Assembly (NCBI GenBank): GCA_003508835.1
Contig: PUFA01000068.1
Location: 2,418,001-2,482,000 of the forward strand
DNA: 64,000 nt
Source: Eonycteris spelaea
Taxonomy: Eukaryota; Chordata; Mammalia; Chiroptera; Pteropodidae
Reading direction: 5' to 3'
Position 1 is the stretch's first letter. Each line of letters opens with the position of its first letter. Positions 36,940-49,479 of this stretch are shown one piece after another. A program made the position numbers and the translations under genes. A model generated the notes under the pieces. That model was given only the letters and a program-made list of their open reading frames with translations, was not told where the DNA came from and made no database searches.

Positions 36940-37590
36940 GTTATAAACTAGTCCTAGCTTTTGGGAAGGCGATTTGGCCACACTGATCAATATATTAAAT
37001 GTACACAACCTCTGACCCAGCATTTCCTTCAGATATCTATCCATCACAAGAATAAACAAAAGCGCCTAGGAGTATAGGCTCAAGGATGTTTGCTTTACCA
37101 TTAAAGAACTAAAATACCAAAAACAACCCAAATGTTCAACAATAAGAGAATAAGAAAATAAGTGAGGGTGTATCTGTACTATACAATAATTATACAACAG
37201 TTAAAAAGAATAAGTTGGACTGACATATGTACCAATTGGAAGCATGTTCATAATCTGCTTTCATGTAAAAACAAGTAATATGCAGGATGTGTATGATCCC
37301 ATTTTTATTATTAAAATAGATATATAATATATATATAGTCTTTCTATGCTCATATGTGTGCTTATATATGGATAAATACAAAACAGTCAAGAATATGTGG
37401 ATAAATACAATATATGTGGATAAACACAAAATAAACTATAACAGTAGTTAATCCAGAGGGTGAGAATGAAAAAGAGTAAAAAAAGGAAACATTCATTTTT
37501 TTACTTTATACATTTCTACATATGTGAAATTATCAAATAGTATAAATTACTTTTATAATTTTTTATTAAATCCAATGTAAATATTAAAAG
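36940..37590 (+). mobile_element. L1M (L1ME-like) ORF2 tail and 3' UTR
   Basis: 'gggaaggcgatttggccaca', 'cctctgacccagcatttcct', 'ccaaatgttcaacaataag', 'aagaataagttggactgaca' and 'ccagagggtgagaatgaaa' follow an old L1 end. An internal minisatellite (37365-37429) has grown inside it. No frame survives. Confidence 0.65.
37365..37429 (+). repeat. Small tandem repeat, three units with 'atggataaatacaa' core
   Basis: Units at 37365-37381, 37393-37410 and 37412-37429 share (tg)tggataaa(t/c)acaa with variable spacers, inside the L1M tail. Confidence 0.75.
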
Positions 37591-39104
37591 ACAGGATAAG
37601 AAACAAAGAGTAATTTAAAAAATGAAACAAAAACGAATGCTGGGCTATAACTTTTTTCAGATTTCAGTTCGAATTAGCTCAGTTCGATTAATTTAAAGAA
37701 ATTCCATGACTTTTTTTTTCTCCATAAAAGCCTCTGTATGAGATTGGGGGTTGAATGAACAAAAATATGACCATGCAAACAGCATCAGCTCCCTCTCTAC
37801 AACACTCAAGAAACAGGCACTTGAACATCGTGTAAGTAGGTATGAGCTAAATTTCACCATCATAACAAAAAGGGGTTTGTTCAACTCTGAATTTGTAGCT
37901 GGAAATTCTGAATAAATAACTTTATTTAGCAAAATATCATGCAGCATAAACACAAAGTGCTCTTTCTAAACAAAGTCATATATAGACATTAACTAAGTCT
38001 TAAAGTATAATATAGTCTAAGAAGGTTTAATTTTGAAGGATGGCAAATATACAACTTCTAACCATGCTTAAGTAACATTTTGTGCCAGAGTAACGAATGA
38101 TAAAAGAATCTGACTTTGTTTATAGTACCACAAACAATAAAGAGTTGTTGAAGAAGCATGGTGACAAGACATTTTCTTTACAGTTTTACAGTTTGGTTGA
38201 AAAATGCCCCAATCTTTGAAATCTAAAGTTGTAAAAAACCTCAAAAGTCAATTTTCTCAATAGTCAAAGTACTATAAGCATAAAGCAAATAAAGCAAATC
38301 AAAATGGTACTACATGCACATGCAAGTGCACAAAGAAACAAACACATACAAAGCATTCAGGTCATCACACTGCAGTCATTACAACAGACCCCAAAGAGAG
38401 GGTGGTTTTAGGACCCATGGCAGGTAAGATCATAATATGACACAGTGGGCAAATCTTTAAAAAATGATCCACTCATATATCCTATAAAATCTAAGTCAAA
38501 TCAAAATTTTAATTCATGAGGAAGGGGTTACTTTTAAAGAGAGAAAATCTTTAAAAGTCTTAAGTTAAAATCCTTCTATAAATTATCCATGACTCCTGGG
38601 TGAATTGGCTGGTTCTAGCTGGGGCAAGCAAATGTGCAACATGAACATCATATGTTACCACAACACTACTAGGGTCATATCAAAACAATTCAGGAGCCAA
38701 CTTGTACAGGCTTCTCCTGCTCCAAAGAAGGTACAATCTGATCATCAAGAGGAATTACCACAATGGACTAAAACACTTAAGACTTTATAATAATAAGTTT
38801 AAAAACCTCATTACTCATTTTTGGAGCTGGTTTCTAGGAAACAAGAGAGATGGAAAAGGGGGAAGCAACCAGTTAAAACAAATTTAAGATTTATTAACAA
38901 ATTGAAATGTTATTTGCAGTCTCACTTTAACTAATGAAAGAGATGACTGTAAAAATATGAACACTGATTAAAAGTATGGGTGAATAAGGAAAATTTTAAG
39001 TGAGATAAATGACTCTGTGTTTACATTTTTTAAAGGGGCATCCTTGTCTTTTAGTAATACATATTAAAATCTTTACAGACAATATGATGTCTGAAATGTT
39101 TCGA
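37591..39104. other. No recognised gene
   Basis: The less AT-biased part at about 38590-38790 has two overlapping open frames (38605-38790 and 38702-38887) without a recognisable domain. An old unrecognised repeat is likely. Confidence 0.35.
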
Positions 39105-39235
39105 AATTTTTGAAAGGTAATAGAATAGCGGGTGGGGATATGGATAAAATATACTGACAATCAGTATAAAATTATAAGAGCTGGTGATGGCTACTCTTCA
39201 TGTACATTTGAAATTTTCCATAATAAAAAAAGTTT
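39105..39235 (+). mobile_element. Old L1M 3' terminus
   Basis: 'gagctggtgatggctactct' 'tcatgtacatttgaaatttt' 'ccataataaaaaaag' is a typical old L1 terminus with an A-rich end. Confidence 0.45.
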
Positions 39236-39404
39236 TATCAAAAAAGCCTTTTGTAATGTAATAAATGATACCCTAATTTTTTAATTTAGAAAAGAGGATG
39301 TTTGCCTACTGAGTCTTCATAGAGAGAGTAAACCAATGTGCCTTAATACTTCTATCTTGGGTATTTTTAAATCTTATAAATCAACATCTACTTACAAGAA
39401 TATT

Positions 39405-39475
39405 TAACATCAACCTTTTATTGAGCATATACCACAAACCAGCCATTGGGCTAAAAGCAACAGGCATTTAATATA
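39405..39475 (-). repeat. MIR/L2 reversed stub
   Basis: 'ttttattgagcatataccac' 'aaaccagccattgggctaaa' resembles the reversed MIR/L2 end 'tttattgagcacctactatgtgccagg'. Confidence 0.38.
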
Positions 39476-41059
39476 GAAAGTGATATATGCAGAATAAAGG
39501 TGATAACTTCATAAATGTAATGCCCCTTATATAACACAAAAATATTTAAGGAAAAAAAGAGGAAAGCATATAACTATGCTATATGAAATATATGTAAACA
39601 CAATTTGTCAGGTCTATAACAATGCAGTTTGTCATGTCTATAGATTCTGAAATACATTTAGCATTAGAAACTCCTTCATTTACTACATGGACTAATCAGA
39701 AATTTTCTCATGATTATTCTGTATTGCTATTGCTTTTAAAGACCTAAAGTAATCAGATACTTCTTTACTTCTTTCTATGAACTTCTTACCAAGAAGCCAT
39801 TCTATCAAGCAAAACTACAGATTAACTCCTCACAATGCATTTTTAAAAGAGCAAGATTTAAAAGAATACTCTTACTTCTGAAAACTGAAAACTCTGTTGA
39901 ATTACAAAATAAATAATTACCCAGTTATGAAGGTAATACCAAATAGAACGTTTATCTAAACTTAAATTGTCCTTATATACTGTATAAATGATATTCATGT
40001 CACTGTTCTTTAATTTTTGTGATGAGTTTTTTGGATCACAGATAATTCACAAATAAATATAGAGAAAAAGTTTCAATTTATCATAATTTTCCAAAGAAGC
40101 AAATAACTGTGACACAAAATGCTTTTGAATTTAAAAGATTCTCAATTTTTTGAAAGATACATTGCAAATTTTTTCCATTTAAAGAATGTTCACTAAACAT
40201 GCTCTTAGAACAAAAAAAAAAGATGAAGATTAATCAAACTCTGTTGGGATTTTTAAAATAATAGTGTTAATACAGAAATAGCATATAGAAAATATGTGAT
40301 TTGCAAGTTTCAGTGTGAATGCATACATTTCAATTATCTTAATAAATCAATCTGTAAAAAAGTTTATCAGATAATTTAACTGTAATGTCCTTTTTTAAAA
40401 AGTGCTCTGGAATCAAAAACATTAAGAGCAAAATTCTTCTTACTTTTAACTTCACTATAGAGTACAGAGGGGAAAAAAAAAATTAATGATTACCGAACCA
40501 TGCCAATTGGGGAAAAAACATCAGTCATTTAGACAACTACAATTCAGGTACCAAAGAGCTTTTAGCTTCAAGCAATGGCTTTCTTTCCTTGCCCTTCCTT
40601 AACCTCATTCCTAAACAATGTTCTATTGGGATTAAAAGTAATTAAACCCTAGCAGATCATGTGCACGTGATAGAGAAAATTTTCATCCAATACCACAGTA
40701 AAAATATTAATTTACTTACATTCTAAATAAAAATAAACAAAAAAAATTTATATTTAAAATATTTAACACTAAATATTCAAGAGAAAAATTAAAAGAAACC
40801 CAAATGATACTTTTAAAAGTGAGATTCGTGAAAGTGGGGGCCATGTCTGATTTATTATTACATTCCCCTGTGTCTAAAACACGATTTAAAAACAATTTCC
40901 TAAAGAAAACATATATCCTAAAACATATCTGATCTTCATTAAATGAAATAATTAGTAAGGGATGCAAAGTACCTTAAGATAGTTTCATGACATTAACATT
41001 AAAATCAATTGTTTTAATAAAACACCTCAAAGATAGAAAAGCAAATAAAAATTATATCT
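39476..41059. other. AT-rich DNA, nothing firmly assigned
   Basis: No gene. A short L2-like tail ('gtgggggccatgtctgattt') lies near 40833-40855. The frame at 40716-40967 (minus) has only compositional support. Confidence 0.4.
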
Positions 41060-41202
41060 GCCTTAGCCTAGGTGTTGGAGATACAAGGAGATTCAAATTC
41101 CTGCCCACAGACATATTTCTCATCACCTACTATTCACAGCACCCTAAACAGTAGGTGCTACCATTTTAATCACTTTATCATAAAAGGTATATAAATTTAG
41201 TA

Positions 41203-41384
41203 CAGGCTACCAAGCATACCTCATTTTATTGCGTTCCACTTTATTGTGCTTCACAGATGTTGTGTTTTTTACAAATTGAAGGCAAGACTGTCTCTCAGCA
41301 AAAAATTACGACTCACTTTATTGCAAAACTAGCATTATTGCGGTGATCTGGAACCAAACCCCCAATATCTCTAAGGCATGCCTG
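41203..41384. mobile_element. Tc1/mariner (Tigger-like) MITE with TA target duplication
   Basis: The left end is 'cagg...catacctcatttta' and the right end 'ctaaggcatgcctg', so the inverted repeats are of the 'caggcatacct' type, flanked by TA at 41201-41202 and 41385-41386. The body has 'ttccactttattgtgcttca', 'cagatgttgtgttttttac', 'aaattgaaggcaag' and 'ttattgcggtgatctggaac'. The left terminal repeat is interrupted by 8 extra bases (41207-41214). It is non-autonomous, with no transposase. Confidence 0.78.
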
Positions 41385-41514
41385 TACTGAATAACCTTCC
41401 ACTCAACATCACAAGTCCAATAAGTGAACAAGAAACTAACTTAAACAAGCATACAAGAAAGGACTTTCATTTTTAGTTTTCTCTTAAATTTGTTGTCATT
41501 TTGTCTCCATTAAC

Positions 41515-41840
41515 TCACTGAACATAAACTGAGATTGCATACCAAGTGCTATGCAGAATGCAAAGAAAAATCAGACACAAAAACTGTCCTTAGAATTTAA
41601 AATCTAACAACAAACATAGGCAAGTAACTAACAAATGCAAATACAGGAAATGTTGAAATTTTTTAGAGTACAATACTGTGCTATTTCAGAGAAAGGAAAA
41701 ATGATTTTCAGCTGGGGAAATCAAAGCATGCTTCACAAAGGAGGTAACAATTGAGATGGGTATCACATGAGGAATGAGCATGATTTCAAAAGGAAAAGTG
41801 GAAGAAATGGGAAAGCACTTGCAGTTTGTTTTCAACAAAG
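41515..41840 (-). repeat. L2 3' region, reversed
   Basis: 'accaagtgctatgcagaatg', 'gacacaaaaactgtccttag', 'cttcacaaaggaggtaacaa' and 'gaaatgggaaagcacttgca' fit reversed L2. A related stub is at 41060-41130 ('taggtgttggagatacaagg'); the mariner-type MITE lies between the two, and they may once have been one element. Confidence 0.45.
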
Positions 41841-42934
41841 ATTTACCTGCTTTTAAATCTTTCATTATCTTTTGGCATGGTACAGCTAGCCATTACCATC
41901 TATCTGCTTTTTAGCATTCTGTGAGGTAAGCAAACATGTTGATTCCTTTTTCCTTCAGCAGCAGTGGTTATAGAAGAGGTGGTCATAGGCTGCAAAGTAG
42001 GTTTTTTTGCCTCCCCATACTGTTGCACAACCCAGGTTGCATAGGACAACTTCATATGGTTTTACCATAATTCTTTGGGAGCAACTGGTCTTACAGTATT
42101 TGGTAAATTTGATTTATTTAAAATACTAATTTATATCTGTCCCTTAATAATAAATCATGGTTAAGAAAACTATAGAAAAGACTGTATACTGGTATATAAC
42201 TTCACTTTCTTTTCAACGGTTTTCTTATACTTAACATTTAGGTAAAATATAATGCAATAGTTCTTTTTAAAAAAATACTATTACCACCAAAGTAGCCTTC
42301 ATAAAACCCATGCAAACCAAAGTTAAAGACAGCTCTTAAAATAGCAGAATCAGTATTTTTAAAACAAGATAAACTACACTTTAACAGCTGCTAGAGCTAT
42401 AAGATCTACTTGAGTCTGTAGTCCATCTAATCTACCTTATTTTCAATTTCATAAAGTATAACCTTCTAATTGATATTAAAAGTCTGAGCAATGAACAAGA
42501 AACCATAACTTAAATACACATACAAGAAAGTACTTTGATTTATAGTCCTCCTCCTAATTTGAATATAGAATTTTAAAAAAAATAGCATGTAAGTCACAAA
42601 ACATACATTGTACATACCTTCAATTAATAGGAAATACAAAACATAATGCACTTCAGGCATATAAACTTACAAAGTTCACATAGGAAGACAATAAACAGAC
42701 TTCACTTCAATATGTTACATATTCAAAATTCTATTCTGAATCTTTTGGCAAACGCTTTTCAACTTATTTCTTCAGTTTATTAAGACTATTAAGACTTATT
42801 ACTCCCATTTCGAATATACTTCGTTACCAATCCTCTTTAAAAAATAAAATTTCTACCTTCTTTCAAAACAAATTGAATACTTCAACATCATACAGAAATA
42901 TTGAGTACAAGGATTCAATTCTCCTAAAAGAGTC
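41841..42934. other. No recognised gene
   Basis: AT-rich with mixed stretches. The donor-like 'gaggtaagc' near 41931 is not preceded by a convincing open exon. Confidence 0.4.
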
Positions 42935-44395
42935 TGGAGGACTTCCAGTTTCACATGAAAGAAACTTGGAGTTACCACTCCATCCTAACAAGTAAAAAGC
43001 TGAATGAACTGAAAAACCAACAACTTCCTGCATCTAAAAGAGAGGTGAGGACGTGAGGCAAACCTCTGCCCCAAGACGGGACAAACAGGTTGCTGAATAC
43101 AAGGAGTCAGGACTCACCTAAGCAAGAAACCACAGGAGCTGGTGTAGGAAAACCTCAACTGTAATTCACTGAATTGCTGGAGGCTCCGTATGGATAAGTC
43201 TGAGAGTTAAAAACTCCTGAGGTACCCAATCATAGATAGGTGGGCCCTCACACTTTTGTGAGTTTTACCTCCAGGAAGTTGACTAGGTTTTTACAATAGA
43301 TTTCACAGAAAAATTCCTTTGTGCTTCCAAGCAGAGGGGAAGGGAAAGAAAAAGGAATCATTTTGAAATAAGTCAGAGCACTGTTTTTAATAAGACCTGC
43401 CCTCAGGAAAAACACGGTAACCAGAGCCTAACTGTCCTGGAGGAAGGAAAAATACGCAACTCCAGCCCACTTTGCTATCCTGTCCCACCTAAGTGGGTTG
43501 AAAAAAAAAAAACAAACTGATAAACCCCAGTGAAGTTCACAATACAAAGGCATAGATAGGCTCACTAAAAGACTAAAATCAAATTATAGGACTATAGAAG
43601 GATTCCCCTGCCCCCACAGCAGTTCCTTTCACCCAGTACATCATGTCCAGCTATCAAGAAAAAAGAGTAAAATATACTAAAAGGCAAAAAACCTAGTAGG
43701 AAGAGATAAAGCTAGTATCAGAAGCAGACATGGCATGGATGTTGGAATTATCAGACCAGGAATTTAAAACAACTATGATTAATATGCTAAGGGCTCTAAT
43801 GGACAAAGAGGATAACATGTAAAAACAGATGGGCAAGAGATGTAAGCCAAGAGATGAAAATCCTAAGAAATAACAATAAAGAAATAAAGAAATAAAGAAA
43901 TAAATAAAATGCTAGAATAAAAAAACTGTAACAGAAATAAAGAAGGCCTTAGATAGGTTTATTAGTAGACTAAACACAGTTGAGGAAAGAATCTCTGAGT
44001 TTGAGGATACATCAATAGAAACCTCCAAAACTGAAAAGCAAAAAAACCAAAGACTGAGAAAAACAATATCCAAGGACTATGGACAACTACAAAAGGTGTA
44101 ACACATATGTACTGGGAATAGCAGAAGAAGAAAGGAATAGAAGAAATATTTGAAACAATGACTGAGAATTTCACCAAATTAATGTCAGACACCCAAACAA
44201 AAGATTCGCAAACTTAGCACTATGCAGGATAAATACCAAACAAACAAACAAAAACAAAAACAACCCACCTAGGCATATTATTTTCAAACTGGAGAATATT
44301 AAAGATAAAAAATCATGATAAAAACCAAAGGGAAAAAATAATCTATAGAACTAGCCTCCTTTAATCATCAGTAGTCCAGGAGAAATTATAAGATT
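42935..44395 (+). mobile_element. HAL1/L1 5' UTR and ORF1 part, plus strand
   Basis: The right half encodes remnants of the L1-type ORF1 protein, a coiled-coil RNA-binding protein: 'gttggaattatcagaccagg', 'gttgaggaaagaatctctga', 'gaatagcagaagaagaaag', 'atttgaaacaatgactgaga'. The left half (about 42935-43700) is less AT-rich, fitting a 5' UTR. HAL1 elements carry ORF1 but no ORF2, and none is attached here. Stops and frameshifts are frequent. An (AAATAAAG)n slippage tract sits inside at 43873-43910. Confidence 0.7.
43873..43910 (+). repeat. (AAATAAAG)n microsatellite
   Basis: About four 8-base units inside the decayed ORF1 region. Confidence 0.85.
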
Positions 44396-44399
44396 GAGA

Positions 44400-44660
44400 G
44401 TATTTTCAATATTATTGTGTTTCAATACACGTTTATTATTTTATCATTTAATTTATATACAATGGAATTTACCCTTGATGATGTGCAGTTCTAAGAGTGT
44501 TTAAAAATGCAGAGTTGTTCACCCACCAGTATCATGATACAGAATAGTTCCATTTTGTCCTATATTCCCTCATTTTGCCCTTTCATTATCAACCCGTCCT
44601 CCATCTGCAATCTCTGGCAACCACTGATCTGTTTTCCCATCCCTATTGTTTCAGCTTTTA
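44400..44660 (-). mobile_element. L1M 3' UTR fragment, reversed
   Basis: 'gatgtgcagttctaagagtg', 'cagaatagttccattttgtc', 'ctctggcaaccactgatctg' and 'ttttcccatccctattgttt' match a reversed L1 3' UTR. It lies between the two facing HAL1/L1 halves. Confidence 0.52.
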
Positions 44661-44664
44661 TAAA

Positions 44665-46275
44665 CTGTCATATAACGTAAGGGTTCAAGGAGCTTTATGA
44701 ATGTGTAAATGTATGTCTTGCACCAAATTTGGAAGTTTTCAGCCATTATTTCTTCAAATATTTTTTCTGCAAAAATCTTTGTCTTCTCTTCGGAGACACT
44801 TATGACACAAATGTTAGAACTTTGCTATTGTCCTTCTGGTTCATTTTTTTTGTCTTTTCTCTTATTGTTCGGATTGTACTTTTGAGCTTTGTTCTCTTCA
44901 CTTTTCTTTCCTCTGTCTTCTCCTCTCTGCTATTGAAGTCACCTAATGAATTTTTTTAGTTGTTTTAATATTAATATTATTTTAATTTTATCAAAAAAAT
45001 TGAATTTGGCTCTTTTTATTTTCTTTTTCTTTGCTGAGAACTTCAATTTTACCATTCATGTCAAAAGTGTTTGCACAAGATTATAATAACTGCACCGAGT
45101 ATTTTTTATCTTAATTCCAATACTGAGGGTTGGCATCTGTTGATTATTGTTTTCCTTACAATTAGTTATAATTTCCCTGTTTCTCGGTATGTTAAATACT
45201 TTTAGAATGTACCCTAGAGACTTGTATTATGACACTCTTGGTTATCTTAAAGACTCTCAGTCCTCTGGAAAATTGCTTTGTTGTTGTTTTGTTGCTGTTT
45301 TCGTTGTTGTTAGTGGTGCTGCTGCTGTAGGCAATCAATCCTGTTAGATTCCAAACACAAGTTCTATGGACTGTGTTTTCAATATCATTTTCAGTTTCCC
45401 AAGTCTTTTCAGTGCATTCTGTCTATCCCCATATGTGCCACTTAAGGGCAGTGGTCTATACTACAGTTCAGTTCTCAAAGCCTTTATTATGCTTCCGAAA
45501 AGAAGTTTTACACATGCTCAGCTTTCAGGGGTGAGTTTCAGACTTCACACAAAGATTTAGGTCATTTCTTTCTCTACCTCCTACCTCTCCTTGATTTTCC
45601 CCCACACTCTGTGTCCCAGGCCCCTTTTCTTGATCCTCTGTCTACACTGGTTTTTTTGGCTTTCCATACCAGAGTACATTTCCTGCAACTACATCTGCCT
45701 CAGGAATGGTGAGAAAGAGAGGAAAAAATAATAGCTATTTTCCCCACACTCTTTGGACTACAGGAACCCCTTTTTCAGTTTCTCTAGTCAAAGAGAAAGA
45801 TTATCTTTCGGTGTTTTAAATGGCTCATAGCTGCCACTGCCACTGCTGCTGGAGGACAGCCTCCTGACGGGGCGGGCCTGCAGTCCTACCAGAAGAATAA
45901 AACCAAAATATAAAACACAAAAGAAAGTGGTCATTGTCTGCAGTCTCCTTCACGTCGGAGCCCTCCTTTCCAGTTATCTGACCCTAACCGGAGGAAAAGG
46001 GGGTTTCTCTTAGAGATCTTTCTGTCTGGATCCATCGTGCAGATCAAGAAGGGATACCCAGACATCCAAGCTAGGAGATAAAGATGGTGAGTGAGAGGGA
46101 ACAGGAAACTCACTTGTATCAGTCACATTCTTTTTCTTCCTTCTCCAACCTCCTGCTATTACTTACTCTTTCAGGATCTCAGAGAGCTGCTTTATATATT
46201 CTATTCAGGGTTTTAGTTGTAATTAGTGTGAAATAGACAAACTGTGTTTTCGCCATCTTAGCAAAACTGGAACCA
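44665..46275 (-). mobile_element. HAL1/L1 ORF1 and 5' UTR, minus strand, with L1-like 5' end
   Basis: Read on the minus strand, 44740-44775 gives 'atatttgaagaaataatggc', the best conserved ORF1 segment. Upstream come ORF1 remnants (to about 45170), then a less AT-rich 5' UTR (45350-46275) with a GC box 'ggggcggg' at 45869-45876. The extreme end reads 'aagatggcgaaaacacag' (from 46259 down), the YY1-type AAGATGGC found at the start of L1 promoters. The plus-strand frames here (for example 44729-44959) are antisense shadows. The 5' end appears intact; ORF1 is broken. Confidence 0.65.
46252..46259 (-). promoter_or_regulatory. YY1-type motif at the L1/HAL1 5' end
   Basis: 'gccatctt' on plus equals AAGATGGC on minus, within about 20 bases of the inferred 5' end. 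In human L1 a YY1 site at this position directs the start of transcription. That this copy ever used it is inference. Confidence 0.5.
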
Positions 46276-46277
46276 CA

Positions 46278-47345
46278 AAATTTCCAGAAATAAATTCTAA
46301 CATTTGTGGTCAACTGATTTTTGACAAAGGTAATTCAATAGGCAAAGAAGTTTTTTTTTTGACCAAAAAATGCTGCTGAGACCATTGGATATGCATAAGC
46401 AAAATAAATAGATGAATTTTGCCTTACATTATATGCAAAAGTCAACTAAAAATGGAACATATCTAAATGTAAAACTAAAAATTATAAAACTTCCCGAAGA
46501 AAACATAAAAGTAAATCTTTGTGACCCTAGCTAGGGAAATATTTCTTGGAGGAGATGATATAAAAAAAAAACAAATAAAAAAAAATGAACAAAACAATGA
46601 ACTAAACTTCATCAAACTTTAGAACATTTATATCAAACAATACTATTTAGAAAATTAAAAGGCCACAGACCGGGGGCAGGGGTAGTATTTTCAAATCGTA
46701 TGTTTAATAAAAGATTTTTATCCAGAATTCTTTTAAATTACTTCCTGCAACTCAATAACGAAAACAAACCCAACAACAAAAAAATGTCCAAAAGCTTTCA
46801 ATAGACATTTTATCAAGACATATAAATAACTAATAAGTACATGAAAAGATGCCCAACATCATTAGTCATTAGGGAAGTTCAAATAACAACCACAATGAGA
46901 TACCACTACATACTTCTAGAATGGATATAATCAAAAAGACCAATAATACCAAATGTTGGCAAAGATGTTGACAAACTGGACCCCTTGTCCATTGACAAAG
47001 TGAATGTAAAATAGTACAGTCACTTTTTCTTAAGTTACTCATATGACCTTAGTAATTCCATTCTTAGTTATCAACCCAAGAGATATTAAAACATATCTCA
47101 ACACAAAAACTTCTATATAAATACTCACAGAAGTATTATTCATAATAGCCGAAAACTAAAAACAATACAAATATTCATTAACTAGTTAATAGACAAATAT
47201 ATGCCCATTCAGTGGGATACTATTTAGTTATGAAAAAGAAAAAACTGATATAAATGAACCTCAAAAACACGTTAAGTGAAAGAAGTCAGACTCAAGAGAG
47301 CACATAGGATATAATGCCATATATATAAACTTTTCAGAAAAAGCC
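46278..47345 (+). mobile_element. L1 ORF2 C-terminal half, plus strand
   Basis: 'gtggtcaactgatttttgac', 'aaacttcccgaagaaaacat', 'acttcatcaaactttagaac', 'gaaaagatgcccaacatcat', 'ccacaatgagataccactac' and 'attattcataatagccgaaa' follow ORF2 in order. It ends at about 47345 without a 3' UTR. Several frameshifts; non-functional. It starts where the minus-strand HAL1/L1 5' end stops. Confidence 0.82.
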
Positions 47346-49479
47346 CATCTACAGATTGTGTTATAAAGAAGATATCTGGTCTTTGTTCCCAGTTCCTGGT
47401 ATACAGCCTGGAAAATCCTGGAATTTCCTAAGTGATAGGAGTGTCTGTTATGCTAATGGGTGATTCATGATGTTAGCTTTAGGATCAGAGCTGATCACCA
47501 GAAAGATCAATCACATCACTAAATGCAGATCCTCTGTTTTCTGACCTGCCATATCTCTACTCAACCATCATAAACAACACTTGTCTCTACACAGCAAACA
47601 CACCTATTGATTCAAGAGTCAACAAAGAAAAAAATACAAACAAAATGGCAATAAATATACATATGTGTGTATAATATAGAATATATTTGGTAATTCAGAA
47701 AGTTTAAATTACTTGCCGCTATACTCACCAAGAAATGCAAAATGCTTTTAGTATGTTTTATACAAAGAAACATTTTCTATATATCTAAAACTTTATTTTT
47801 AAATAGAGCCTACATTTTCTAACACATTCAACCACATTTAGCTATATAACCGAGGTAAGCAAGTTGAAGTTCAGTGAGCAGTCAGTGGAGGGGAAGTAGT
47901 TGGGATTGGCCTTATCCATGTGGAAATAATTGCTTTCCTGGCCTAAAGCTCTTCCTATTAGGATCAAAACAAATTGATGTTATCTTAAGAACCCTTCGAA
48001 TTTTTGAAAAATAAAACCTAACTGTTCCATAGTTAGCCAGATATTGTCCAGATATTATTTTGTTTAGGGACAAAATTATGGCACATTTATTTTTGTATTT
48101 AAATCAAAAGTTACTAGTATGAAGAAAATAAGGGCCTTTCAAAAAATAGTTATCTCAGTATAGAAAAGTACATAGAGAGTTGGTATAGATAAGACCACCA
48201 AGCTTAACATTGTGATCTGATATTTTTAAAACCTCAGTTTGGCCCTTGGCCTTCTTTGTCTGCACCAAAACTTTTCAAATAAACTCTGTCCACCAAGAAT
48301 ATGAAATAATCCACACACATAATACGATGAGCCATTTAAAGCAGATTTAGTGACAAAGATAAACTATTCAGCAAGAACAAAATACAAGTTCTGAAGCTCA
48401 AATATTTAATGATGCAATTCTGGCATGGATTCTAAATTTCTAAGCACCTGCCAAAATATAACATGCTTTAATTCATGGAATTGGAAAACTGGAAGAAAAA
48501 AAATATCAAGACATTACTTAGACCAGTCTTCTGCTTCTGGCAGTTCAATATCTTTGCCATCCAAATTGATGGCCATTAAGAAACTTTTTTTGAAATCACC
48601 AAGATAGCAATCCCACAACTTCTTTGAAGACTCTTTTAATGTTTGTTTTATCACCTGAAGTAATAACCAGCGGCTCCAATTATTTCAAACTTTCTGTTCT
48701 GCAATCAAAACTCATTTCTTCCCACTTTATTAGAGAGAGGTTTGTGACTTCCTTGCCTATACCTTGTTATTATAAACACTCTCTAAGCCTTAATCTTTCT
48801 TTCTAGATCCGTTTCCATTCGTATTCTGTCCTTCTCAGGATACTATCCGCCTTCCTTTATATAGCTTTTTCTCAAGCTATATTCTACCTGCTGCTTGGGA
48901 GGAAAAACATTATAATAACTTTTCTAGGCTAAATTTTTATATGCCTTATCAATAATTTGGAAGTCATTCAAAGAAAAAAAAAGAGAGAGGACTTGAAAAA
49001 GTTATTTGGGAACATTCCAGAATGGTCAGAATTCTTTCTTTTTCCTTAGATGATATGGGTATATGAGAAGAAGCTAATCAAGTTAACAAAGAGTATATTT
49101 CAATGGCAATGGACATGTGTAAAGTATCTCAACATTTTCTTTCTATTAAAACACAATACATAAATCAGAGGTCATATTGCTGAAGAGAGAATCCAGTTTT
49201 TTTGAAAGGATCAACTGAGCCTTCATCTGCATTTCTGGGAGGTCAGTTTCTCACCTTTCTCTGTGAAACTTGCCCAACTAAGACTTGCAATTATCAAAAG
49301 AACTAAGTTTTCACTATGTAATGACTTTACCCTGTTTTTTAATAGGGTTCTTATGTTTGTTTGTATGTGTCAGGTTTTCTACCATTGCACTTCTCCCTGC
49401 TATATTTATCCTATATATAGAAACAAAATCACGATCAGCGTAATTAAATAAAAAATAATTATCATTTAGTATAGGCTAA
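47346..49479. other. No recognised gene; possible old repeats
   Basis: About 47360-47560 and 48490-48960 are less AT-rich and look like decayed dispersed repeats that I cannot name. Frames at 48425-48607 and 48624-48806 have no recognisable domain. Confidence 0.35.

Noticed and set aside
44729..45560. Several plus-strand open frames (76, 66 and 64 codons) with T-rich, membrane-like peptides
   Set aside because: They are antisense to the HAL1/L1 ORF1 and 5' UTR on the minus strand; hydrophobicity follows from T richness.
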